Positions 23,701 to 35,129 of a DNA stretch of 64,000 bases are shown here, piece by piece; the stretch's first letter is position 1, and each line of letters starts with the position of its first letter. Source of the DNA: Ailanthus altissimus (taxonomy: Eukaryota; Streptophyta; Magnoliopsida; Sapindales; Simaroubaceae). Made by a program: the position numbers and the translations under genes. Location: positions 1,565,001 to 1,629,000 of the forward strand of contig OX327697.1 in assembly GCA_946807835.1 (NCBI GenBank), in the 5' to 3' direction. Below the pieces are notes generated by a model, which saw only the letters and a list, made by a program, of their open reading frames with translations, searched no databases and had not been told where the DNA came from.

Positions 23701-24734
23701 TGGCTTTAGTAGGAACAAGTATGACGGATGCGTGTACTTCAAGGACATAAGTTGTAGGATAATGTATTTGCTTCTATACGTCGATGATGTGTTAATCGCA
23801 TGCAAGAATATGGAAGGAATACAAAAGCTCAAGAAGCACTTGAGTGGCGAGTTTGAAATGAAGGATTTGCGAGTAGTAAAGCGAATTTTGGGTATGGATA
23901 TTGTGAGGTAAAGAAGAGATATTATCTTCTTGTCCCAACAGCGATATATAGTCAAAATTCAGGAGAAGTTTAGTATGTCCAACGCAAAGGCTGTCTCTAC
24001 TCCTTTGGCCATGCATTTCAGACTTTCAGTAGCACAGTAACCAACATCCAAAGAAGAGAAACTGTAAATGAGTAAAGTACCGTATGCAAGCGTTTTGGGG
24101 AGCATCATATATGCAATAGTTTGCACAAGACTAGACGTAGCACAGGCTGTGAGTGTAGTGAGTAGATACATGGCAGATCTAGGTAAAGATCACTGGCTTG
24201 TAGTAAAGTGGATTCTGAGATATCTCAAGGGGACATCAAATTACTGTTGATATATAAAAGGCATGAGGACAGCAATGAAATGGTAAGAGGGTACGTAGAC
24301 TCAGATTATGCAGGTGATGTAGACAAGAGAAGATTGTTGACGGGCTACGTATTCATAGTGTTTGGGTATAGTGTGTGTTGAAGATCAGTTCTACAACATA
24401 TGGTTGCACTCTCTACCACAGAGGTGGAGTACATAGCTATTGGTGAGGCTATCAAGGAGACTGTGTAGATAAAAGGTATATGTGCGGAGATATTGGCTAG
24501 TGAAGTGTGAACACCGGTGTATATTATGACAATCAGAGTGCCATACACCTAAGTAAGCATCAAGTGTTCCATGAGAAGTCGAAACACATTGATGTGAAGC
24601 TCCATTATATTCGAGAGATTGTCCAACGTGGTGAAGTTAGTCTAACAAAGATAGCGTCATCTAAAAATCCTACTGATATGTTGACTAAGCCACTGCCCTC
24701 GGTTAAGTTCGTCCTATACAAGGACTTAACCTGA
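20768..24734 (+). pseudogene. Copia element 1 gag-pol polyprotein, inactivated
   Basis: The start at 20,768 begins MATPKYEVEKF and meets a stop after 30 codons (20,858-20,860). Gag then continues in another frame (21,108-21,350). The zinc knuckle (21,450-21,491) reads CYYYKKDGHFIKDY, so two of its four metal ligands are now Tyr. Protease has DSG at 21,612-21,620. A pre-integrase 'LWHLRLAHL' follows. After a frame change near 22,070 integrase shows HSDLW (Asp codon 22,190-22,192), KTDN and AERMNR, i.e. the D,D,E triad, with a stop at 22,472-22,474. Further stops are at 22,775, 23,285, 23,636, 23,909 and 24,248. RT keeps YVDD (23,777-23,788). RNase H keeps 'ALSTTEVEYIA' and 'DNQSAIHLSKHQVFHEKSKH', split by a frame change. 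It cannot make an active polyprotein. Expression would need several readthroughs. Confidence 0.9.
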
Positions 24735-24808
24735 GTCACTACTTTGTGAGAGTGACCGAAGATGCGAAAATGAAAGATCGAGTTAATTTGTGGTTGATTT
24801 TGAATCAT

Positions 24809-24816
24809 GGAAGGGA
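24809..24816 (+). other. Polypurine tract of copia element 1
   Basis: GGAAGGGA two bases before the 3' LTR, the expected place for the plus-strand primer. Confidence 0.8.
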
Positions 24817-24818
24817 TT

Positions 24819-25280
24819 TGTGAGAATATTGATTAAAAATCATCGGTATATGATTTGGAGAGCAAGCCAAGTGCGTAGGGTGCACAAGGATCAAAGACGG
24901 ACGCAAATGAGGCGAAAGACGAAGGGAATAGTGGCCAGGCGACAAGTGCCGCGACGCTCAGACTAGCGCATTAGCGCCGCAGCGGTGAGAGCCCAGTGCT
25001 GCAGCGTTGGAGACGTGAACAGTATCCCAAAATAAGAAAACTTCCTTATTTCGTCTCCCACTTACTTCAGGACTCTTTAAAATGATCTCATACATTTAGG
25101 GTAAACTTAAGACGTTCTAAAGCCTATATAAAGACTGTCAATTGGTTTGTAAACAGTATTTAAGTGATCATCAACAATTTTTGTGGTTCTTTGTGAGAGA
25201 AAATCCCTAGAGTGCAAGAGAGAGTTTTCTTTGAAATTTTTCTTGTAAAATGCATACTTCGCAAGTGTCTTATGATTTAT
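24819..25280 (+). repeat. 3' LTR of copia element 1, truncated
   Basis: Starts TGTGAGAATATTG and matches the 5' LTR up to 'tatgatttat'. It retains a TATA box, TATATAAAG at 25,125-25,133, and a GC-rich GCGCC segment (about 24,935-25,010). The last part, including the CA end, is missing. Confidence 0.9.
25125..25133 (+). promoter_or_regulatory. LTR TATA box
   Basis: TATATAAAG in the 3' LTR. Equivalents are in both LTRs of element 2 (minus strand, about 34,748-34,756 and 39,131-39,140) and in the solo LTR (about 47,071-47,079), but not in the 5' LTR of this element. Confidence 0.6.
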
Positions 25281-26005
25281 ATGTCTATGTGCCTATATGC
25301 TGGGTGATATATATATATATATATAGAAAAATTTTCTTTAATGATGACAATTTATATTTTATATTGTAGAGGAAAATATATATCTCTTTTACAAAAAAAT
25401 TATATTTGTGCACGATAAACAATTTTGCTTGCGTGATCTATATAAAGAATATTACTTAGATATACACATACTTCAAACACTACATTTGTATTTCTTTTTA
25501 ATCTTTTGAATGAGCAGTCAATTTTTTCAATCAAGAATACATCAAGTAAATTATAAAGAATTATAACATTAATAATTGACTACCATATAGAGTAAACTCT
25601 AAATGAACTTATCATATCTTGCCATAAAATGAATACATATTTTAAAAGAAAATTAATAGTTATAAGAAGGGTTAAAATTAATAAAACACCTATTTTAAAT
25701 TTAGATATGAGTGACATAAATAAAAAATAATATGAAATTAAAAATAAACACTAGATTAAAATATTTGTTAAATATTAAAATATATTTATTAAAATAAAAT
25801 ATAAATAAGCAACTATAAAAAAACATATGCTGCTGTTACTAAATCTGATGAAGGAGTCCAATTTTTAATTACCATACACCACTATAATATATCAATTATG
25901 AAGACATAAATCTATAATCTAAAAGTATTATAACTTGGTAGATCTGAAAAATTACAATTATTACGTGTTAGATGCTTAATCATGTTGTCAATAAAGACTA
26001 AAACA
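25281..26005 (+). repeat. Array unit B, right part
   Basis: Aligns with about 7,440-8,180 of A and 41,600-42,340 of C: the minisatellite remnant, 'gcacga' region, and 'gatgaaggagtcc' region recur in order. Unit homology ends near 26,005. Confidence 0.65.
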
Positions 26006-26621
26006 TATTTATTTTAGTATTACTGTATGATATATATTAAGCTTAAAAGGAGTTGAAATTATTCTCGAATTTGAGTAATAACACGATGAAAAAATGTAGC
26101 TCAACTGGTGCTGTTTGCTTTTAAATTTATAATTTTTTTAAAAATTAACTATAAATATTTTAAAAAAACTAATGCCGTTATTAATTTATTCAAAAAGTAT
26201 AAAAAGTGAAAGTAACTTTTTAATTATAAAAAATGGTGCTTCTTGTTTGTTGTATATCGGTAAAATTGTCATATCATCATTTTTTAATTCTAAAAGAGCA
26301 ATAAAATTATTTTACGTGATTTAATATAAAATTTATTATTTTTCATAAAAAAATCTCTAATAGATGAGTATTATTATACATTTTATAAATCAGTGAATAT
26401 TAATGAAATTAAATCTTATCGATTTTTATAATAATATCCCTTTTAAAAAAGTGAACATTTATTAGTAAAATGTTAAACATGGAACACTTAAAAGAAAATG
26501 GGAGTGAAAGATTCATCGACATTGGTGGTTGGACATTTTGTGATTACAAAATTCTACTGGAAACTTATTTATGTTAACAGTGGAGCAGTAAATGATTGGT
26601 GATATGTCTCTTTTGATGAAA
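26006..26621. other. Unassigned AT-rich spacer between unit B and LTR-like copy 2
   Basis: No gene, RNA or repeat recognised. It does not obviously match the other units. Confidence 0.5.
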
Positions 26622-28640
26622 ATAGCAACTTTTTTAAAAAATAATTTAACACTTAAATTTTTATTTTTATCTTGTAGTATAGGTGGTTAAAATAAAAAAG
26701 AATAGAAGAATTGTATTTTTAACTTCTTAACACTTGAGAGTTTTTTCTTAACACTTAGCTAAAATTTCACTTCACTCTCCAAAATTGCCTTGACTGAACC
26801 AATCACCAAATTGGACAACTTATTGTTTATTTATTTATTTTTCACTTAATGGACAACACTTGTCCCATTTAATTACATAATAACTTTCATTATCATGGTC
26901 AATATTTTTCATTAGTGTTTTGTTTGTTATTGTTTACAATAAATCAAATAAAAATAAAATAAAATAGAAAATCATTTAAATGAACTTAGTCTAAATCTAA
27001 GCCAAATGAGAAATATTTTTTCATTAGCAAAAAACATGTTGAGGCTTACCATTTACAAGTGTCACCCATGTATTCTTATTATATCATTTAATCAATATTA
27101 AATAAATGATTCAATCATATTAAATCATGATAGAAACACATATGAATTTAAATAGAAAAAAATGAATTGTTTGATTTTAATTTAAATAATAATAATATCA
27201 TAAATTATTATTATTATTTTATTTCATAAATATTTTAATGAATAAAATAATGATATTATTTGTTCAACAAATAAAGTTATTTTGGTAATTTTTAAGTCAG
27301 ACAATAATTGACCCACAATGTACCATGTGTTAATATCTCATTGGTCAACAACTAATTATTAACTAATTGATGTACTTAACTCTTAAGTCTTAACATGTGC
27401 ACGACCGGAAGGAGACCAAAATAAATATTCGGTCTGCAGAAATTTTTTGGATTGAACTATTCAATTTAGTATACTGCCCTAGTGCACAACGAGTATACTT
27501 TATATTACAGAACTCTCCAGGTCCACTCCCGATTTGTCAAACAGAACTATTCTGTGAGTTCGAGATCGATGCCCCACGCACATGTTATGAATATTACAAA
27601 TCAACGCAGTAGATCATACAAGTTGAGGTTATAGTACATACGTATAATCCTTCTGTCAATCATATTCAGGAAGAGCGAGGATATAGATCACTATCGTTAA
27701 ATCTCTATATACTTATCTACTAACTTATCTGTAGACACATATCTTGATAAACAATATATGCAAACACCTTTACAATATTATTTAACCCCACAGGATACTC
27801 TTTTCTTGAGCTTGTTGTTTATGGCCATAAGATTCTAAGATACAATCTCTGAGCATCCGGATATATAACTCATCTATGTGAGCTAACAGATTCCATATAT
27901 TTACACACCGGACTCCATAAGCATCGGATTATACTCAGCGATCACACTATGAAAGGTCTATGACATGCATGGAGCCAAATTATGGTGGATCACTTACAAG
28001 TTAACCGTGGTACTCAGGTCAATGGACCATGTATATTACTCAATTTGAGAGGATCTTTCATTGACGACTTCATGAGATGTCTATTGGGGTCCTCGTTGAG
28101 TCTGTTCAGTATTCAGTCGTTACTGAATACCTGTATGCTATACGAACTTTCAGTAAGTCTATGATTAGCTAAGAACAACCATCTAGACCATCTAAGTATA
28201 GTATACACTGGTCTATGTAAAATAATTCCACCGGCAGACTTGCATCAGAGAATTAAGATCAGGAACATATAATTTGAGAATAGATTTACATAATAACATT
28301 TCTTAACACATATTGCAATTCTTGCAATTATGTTATTATTAGTGTATTCTTATGTCTTTGTACTGTTGCAGATAAGGTTTTAACTTTTTGACTTTACTAA
28401 TTATGCTAACTTTTTAGCATTTTTAGTTCTCAGCGTTATTAATTCTTAGCATTAATCTAAATTTCTTTAAACCAAATCTGAACTCTTTTAAATCTTATAA
28501 TATCTGTAGTGTCACAAGCATTGAATCATTTTAATGATTGTAATTAGTGATTTAATAAGTAATGTACTATATAAAATTATAAAATAAAATATTTATACAA
28601 TAATAAGATGACATGTGAGTATAAATCCCAATAATTTTCA
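26622..28640. repeat. LTR-like repeat, copy 2 (precedes unit C)
   Basis: Direct-orientation counterpart of 225-2,125, about 26.4 kb away. The open frame 27,982-28,164 differs from 1,498-1,680 at only a few positions, showing high DNA identity here rather than a shared gene. Because the copies precede A and C in the same way, the insertion predates the duplication that made A and C. Confidence 0.65.
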
Positions 28641-30394
28641 ATTGTAATAGGTTTGAGTTTGAGATGAAAATAGATTTAAGTAAAACAAAAACTATAAATA
28701 CTTGTAACATTTATCAATTATTTTTTACTTATTTAAAAAAATTTCTTTGACTAAACTTCATCGTTTTGGATAGTAAAAATTGCCAAAACAGCATCATATA
28801 ATTGAAAACCTAAATTCATATTTGAAAATGTGTTAGATTCTAAAAGTGTTTGACAAGTTGTTATTGTAATAGTATTGGATGGGAGTTTTATTATTGACTT
28901 ATATTTCATATATTTTTTTCTTTTTTTAGCCTATATTTTATATTAATTGAATTAGTATTATTACATTTTGTAGTATTTTAAACTTAAAAATTACGATATA
29001 ATGTTATTTGAGATATCTTATGTAATTTTATTGGAACTAATGATATAATTTTTTATATATTAATTAAATATTTTGTTTAAAATTTGTGGACACCTATTGT
29101 GGATTTGATAAGTATTCCATATTTATTAGAATGAACTTGACAATAATAGCTTTACTCACAATAATATCATATTAAAATGATATGGTGTTCAATCTTTGAA
29201 GTAACTACTATACATATAGAGATATATGTCCGAAACTTGATCTGTTACTATACTTAGTTAGAACTAAAGTAGAAATTGTACAAGTCAAAATGTCAACCTA
29301 CACATATTTTAAGAGCTAATGTTTGTATAAAAAATATATATTTTAAAGAGTTACATGGTAAATGAACACTTATTTGTTTGAGAAAATTTGATAATATTAT
29401 AGGATTTTTAAAAATAAAATATTATTAAAATAGAAAGAAAAATTAAAGATAACTAAAAAAAATAAAATAATAACTCAAATAAAATAAAATAAAAATTTAA
29501 ATAATCATGCATACATGAACACACACACACACATAAGACTGGGAGCAAAACTATATTTTAGTTAAATATAAAATTGATACAATGGGAGAAAAATAAATAA
29601 TCCACTATAATTGAAGGAAATAAATGTTGGGTGTTGATTATTCTAAGGTGTTTATATGTGGGATATGTTCATCATATAAAAAATATACATATCTTATACA
29701 TATATGTGCACAGCGGAATATTAAAATTAATACAATAAACACATGTTATACATATTTATCAAATAAAAAACGAGATTGAGAAATTTAATCCATGAAGCTT
29801 TTGGATTAATTTGCTTGAAGTCCACCATAAAATAAAACTTTGATCAATCTTAGTAATCAATAAGGATGAGTTTGATTGTCTAGAATAACAGTATGTTAAT
29901 CCAATATTTAGTTTAACTTTTAAACTTGATTCAAAGTTAAAATATTTAACTTAGTTAAATTTGTTTTTCCTTTTATTCAACTCTTGAATAAAAACAAATT
30001 TTATTCATATTTTAATGGCTAAATTAATTTGAGAAGATGATGAATAGAAAATATTTTCAACTCTTGAAACACTTCAATTTTCGTTTTCCGTTTCTCTCTT
30101 AATTTTTTAGCCAGCCAAAAATATTAACATTTATTTTAATCAAATCAAATTAATTTGTTTTATATTTTGTTCAACTCTTGAACAATTAAAACAAATCTAT
30201 TTTAGTTATTACATTTAGTAATCATTTATTTATCTATTTTGTTGTTTTAGCACTTAAAATACAAAACAAAGAATTCTAATTTCTCAAATTGAAATGGTCA
30301 TCAAAAATGTAAAATCTAAAAAACTTATAAATTTTAAATCTCATTTCACTTTATATACTAATGCATAAATTTTAAACTAACTTGAATTTCATTT

Positions 30395-30600
30395 GCATTT
30401 AATTTAACCTAATTTAACCTTAGTTATATTTAATCTTAGTTAAGTTAGTTTAACTTAACCCTTAAGTTAATAAATATTTAAATATTCTAACCATAGTTAA
30501 CTAACTTAACCATAGTTAAGTTAACCTTTACTTAACTATTAAGTAAAGTTAACTTAACTTAACCATATGGTTAACATTTACCATAGTTAAGTTAAATCAT
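30395..30600. repeat. TTAAC/GTTAA-rich palindromic stretch
   Basis: Repeated 'gttaagtta', 'ttaacttaac' and 'ccatagttaa' words in both orientations within the solo LTR. The strands can pair with themselves over much of the stretch. Confidence 0.7.
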
Positions 30601-31000
30601 TTATTTAACAATTAAATAAATAAATAAATATTTATTTATTTTAATTATTTAACAAATAAATAAATAAATATTTATTTATTTTAATTATTTAACAAATAAA
30701 TAAATATTTATTTATTTATTTTAATTATTTAACAAATAAATAAATAAATATTTATTTTAATTATTTAACAAATAAATAAATAAATATTTATTTATTTTAA
30801 TTATTTAACAAATAAATAAATAAATATTTATTTTAATTATTTAACAAATAAATAAATAAATATTTATTTTAATTATTTAACAATTAAATAAATATTTATT
30901 TATTTTAATTATTTAACAATTAAATAAATAAATATTTATTTTAATTATTTAACAATTAAATAAATAAATATTTATTTTAATTATTTAATAATTAAATAAT
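30600..31000. repeat. Tandem array of about 32-44-bp AT-only units
   Basis: About ten units built from 'attatttaacaa' followed by (taaa)n, 'tattta' and (ttta)n of varying length. The units have no G and are largely self-complementary. Length changes occur in 4-bp steps of the inner TAAA/TTTA runs. Confidence 0.9.
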
Positions 31001-34000
31001 CATAAAGTGAAATTACATATATATCCTTACTAGGTTACCAAGTTAACCTAAAGTGGGTCCTACTATTTAACCATATACTTTAGTTAACTTAACCTTAGTA
31101 AATTTGCTGAATTATACAATATTAAACAATTCAATACGGTAAACTGCTCAAGTGCTCAAATAATACATTTCATATTTGGACTCTCTAGGTTTACACCTTG
31201 ATTGTTCAAATGAAACTATTCTATGAATCCGTAATCGATGCCCCACACACACGTTACGAATATTACAAATCAGTGTGTTAGACTGTACAAGTTGAGGTCA
31301 TAACGTATATGTATAATCCTTCCATCATTTATACCCTGAATATGCGGGGATATAGATCAGTACCGTCAAATCCTCATTTGCTTATCCATAATCTTATCTC
31401 CAGATTTGTATCTCGATAAACAATATACGCAAACACTTTTACTATATTATTTAACCCTGTGGAAAACTCTTTTTTCGAATTTTTGCTTGTGGCCACAATA
31501 CTTCATGAAATACAACCTCGGAGCATCGGATATACAACTTACCTACATAAACTGGCGGATCCCGTATCTACGCACACCGGACTCCGTGAGCATCGGACTA
31601 TACCCAACGACACATAGCGGTCAGACCATGAAAGATCTCTGACATATGTGGAACTAAAGCATAGTGGATCACTCACAAGATCACCGTGGCACTCGGGTCA
31701 AAGAACAACAAATACTATTCAACTCGAGAAGACTTTCCTTTAACAGCTTCATAGGATATCTATTAGGGTTCTCGTGAGTCTGTTCAGTATCTAGTCCTGA
31801 TTAGATACCTGCATGCCTATACAAGCTCTAAGCTCATGGTCAACTAAAAAAAACCATTTGAACCAATCAGATATAGACATACACTAATCTATATAAAATA
31901 AATTCACCGATAGACCCTCATTGGTGAATATAGATTATGAACTTTATGTTTAAGACATACTTATATAATGATATTTCTTAGCACATATTGCAACTCTTTG
32001 CAATTATATCATTACAAGTATACTCTCAGGTCTTTGTCCCATTATAGACAAAGTTCTAACTCTTTAGACCTCGCTGACTCTTATAACTTGGTAACTCTTA
32101 ACAGTGCTAACTTTTAACATTTATAACTCTCAGCTTTGCTAACTATTAGTTCTGCTCTAAACTTCTTTAGATTAGATATGAACTCTTTCAGATCAAACAA
32201 TGTCTGTAATGTTACAAGCATTATATCATATAAATATGATATTAACAATTTTATTCGAAATGTTTATTGTATAAATATTACACAATTAATATTCATACAA
32301 TATTAGAATGACACGTAAGCACCAGCTTTAACAATAAATACCTTTCTTAAATAATTAGAAGAACATCGATTTGACTCAAACTCAATATTTTTAAAATATT
32401 AGGTTTTATTATTTATTTTTATGTGGACTCACGTATTAATAATAATTATACATTATAAGCTATTTTAAATAAATGCCAATTTAAGTGATATATTTGAGCT
32501 ATTTTTTTTATTGAGAATTAGAAATATCTAATTTGATATAAATTTATTATGTGTAGAAACCTAATACTAATTGAATTATGAGTGATAAGATTATAATTTA
32601 GACAAGTATATAAAGATTTCCTTTTAAGGTTGTGGTTCTCAAATCAAATTAATATATATAGAGCTCTTTTCTTTTTCTTTTTTTTATCATAGAGAAAAAA
32701 CCTCAATGAGCTTACATTAATTGTAGAAAGCTATAATATTCTTAGTTCATATTTAAACTCGTTAATCTTTAAGTTCTAATTACCATAAATTTCTTAAATA
32801 TATTTCTTTCTCAACATTCATTATTATAATTTTAATTAAAATTATTTTTAATAAATAATCATTCCACAATTGAATAAATAAAGTTTCCAAATAATTGAAA
32901 AAAATTCAATTCGACCCAACACCTCAATAATTGAAATATTGGTATCAACTACTGAGTTAAAGGGTAGATGACAAAAATATTTACACCTAAAGGACTAAAA
33001 TATTGGTCACGAAAAAGAAAAAGAAAATAATAAAATTATGGAGCTTTCCGCCCCTTGATTAAAGTAATTTTGAACCACCAACCTTCGGATCAACAATAAG
33101 AATTTTGAAATAATGAATCAATTATTAAATATATATGAGTTCATTTGAATATCGAGGTGGTGTGGTTTGCACAATGATATATATTATAAAATGGAGTACT
33201 AATTATAAATTAAAGGTATATAAATGTTTGATAAATAATTAGTTGTAGAATTATTCAAGTAAAATTAGTGATTATTAATATTTTAATTGCTTTTAAAATT
33301 ACAAAACAAAAAGCATTTTTATATCGAAGCAATCCATGATATTAAAAAATTGTTATGGTTAAAATTTCCAAAGAAGATGATTCAATATTAATAGAAAATT
33401 ATTTATTATTTTAATATTTTTATATCGAAATTCATGGCATAGAGGGGATAAATGGAATTTGCTTATAATATATTACGATTAAATTTTGTAGTGTTAATTT
33501 GCACATAATAGAAGGATCTAAGAACTTGATCAACTTTAATAATTTTCATATAATGATTTCAAAACTGAAAACTAATTTTATTTGTATATTTAATTACTAA
33601 TTAGAAATTAATTAGAGCAATTATGTATTTAATTTGGTGCAACTAGGTACAAGGGCTCTTCTTTTGCGTGAAGGTTTTATGGCTTTCCATCACATGCACC
33701 ATCAAACTCTACCAATTTTTATTTTTGTTTTGAAGTAAAAAATCTCTTATCGTTGGAATATAATTAATTGTCAAATATCTAAAAAGTTATATGCCAATTT
33801 GATTTTATTTCATCCTTAATTATCACCACTAGTAGTTTTTAGCATTGTTAATTAGAAGTTTTTTTTTAAAAAAAAACATTGTTAATTAGAAATACAGTGG
33901 GCTTTTAACATTGTTAATTACAAAAACTGTGGGTGCAATTGATTCTATTAGTAAAACTTCTTATAATGAAATAAATAAAAAAAATTAAATCTAATTCAAA

Positions 34001-34425
34001 TAAAAAAGTTTAAATTTATATTTTTTGTAAAAATAATATTTAAAAAATATATATATTAGATAGGATTATTCAAGAAAACTACTTTAAACTTGAAAATAAA
34101 TATAGTTTTATTTCGCAAATAGATAATTTTTTTTTTATCTTTAGTGTACAAGAATAAAAACTAAACCTTGTACTTTGTTAAAGTAGTGTTTCATCTTAAT
34201 AACAACATTTGCTCAAATTTATGAAGATAAAGTATGAGTAGCACTTTTAATTGTAATATTAATAAATATGTACAACTTATTAATAGATTTGTAATTGTAA
34301 ATAATCAAGGTATTCGAACTTAATAAAATATTCACTATATCCATCTAATAATAAACTTGATAAAAAAAATTGAAAAACTTTAGATTTACTTTCCACATCG
34401 ACTTAAATGTTAAATATAATTTTAT

Positions 34426-35060
34426 TGTTGAAGTAGAAACACGCATATCAATAAGTAAAATCATTTAAATAATATATATAAAAAAAATAATTAAGTAATA
34501 AAGAGAGAAATGGTAGAAGAAAAAATACACAAAAATTACGTGATTCGGTAATTTACCTACGTCTACGACAAATCAAGATCACTCTCATATCTTATTATGA
34601 ATCACAAGTCACTCATAAAGTATGCATTTTTACAAGAACGATTACAAAAAAAAGTCTCTCTTGCACTCTAAGAATTTTCTCTCACAAAAAATCACAAAGA
34701 TTGTTAATGATCACCTAGATTGTATTTACAAGCCAATTGATAGCCTTTATATAGGCTTTAGGACGTCTTCGGTTTACCCTAAACACGTGAGAGTCGTTTT
34801 ACGGAGTCCTGAAGCAAGTGAGAGATGAAATAAGAAAGATTTCTTATTTCGGGATACTGTTCACGTGTTCAGTGTCGTGGCGCTCATTGCCTGGCGCCGC
34901 GGTGCTCACGTTCTGGACTGGGCGCCGCAGCGCCCATGCCTGATCACTGTTCCCTTCGCCTTTTATTTTCTTTCGCGTCCGTCTTTGATCCTTGCGCACC
35001 CTATGCACTTGACATGATCTTCAAATCATATTCTGATAATTTTTAATCAATATTCTCACA
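34426..35060 (-). repeat. 3' LTR of copia element 2
   Basis: Starts TGTTGAAG and ends CTCACA on the + strand (TGTGAG...CAACA on the coding strand). A polypurine tract (35,063-35,070, GAGGAAA on the minus strand) lies next to it. A GC-rich GCGCC stretch is at about 34,870-34,940. Confidence 0.92.
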
Positions 35061-35129
35061 AATTTCCTCGTTGAATCAAAATCATCCACACAAAAATTTG
35101 ATCTCTCATATTCGTATCTTCGGTTACCC

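Larger units (their letters stand above)
20126..25280 (+). mobile_element. Ty1/copia element 1 (Tnt1/Tork-like), decayed, 3' LTR truncated
   Basis: Complete order: 5' LTR, tRNA-Met primer site, gag, protease, integrase, RT, RNase H, polypurine tract, 3' LTR. The order IN before RT defines Ty1/copia; the gag start and RNase H wording resemble Tnt1/Tork elements. The 3' LTR lacks about its last 166 bases: at 25,280 it joins sequence equivalent to about 7,240-7,490 of unit A. The deletion therefore removed the LTR end, the right TSD and about 2 kb of unit B, so no TSD can be checked. The minus-strand element at 34.4-39.5 kb and the solo LTR at 46.8 kb are relatives. Confidence 0.9.
29625..32333. 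mobile_element. Solo LTR of 2,709 bp with 5-bp TSD
   Basis: Begins TGTTGG and ends TTAACA (TGTT...AACA), flanked by ATAAA at 29,620-29,624 and 32,334-32,338. Unit A has a single ATAAA at the empty site 3,154-3,158. No primer site, gag or pol is inside, so this is a solo LTR. Its right 1.2 kb resembles the older LTR-like copies at 1-2.1 kb and 26.6-28.6 kb. The middle carries a palindrome-rich, AT-only tandem array. Lineage and orientation are not determined. The frame at 31,406-31,642 is not a gene. Confidence 0.85.

Noticed and set aside
30600..31000. Regular repeats resembling a CRISPR array
   Set aside because: Units are contiguous, AT-only and length-variable with no spacers; this is a eukaryotic LTR.
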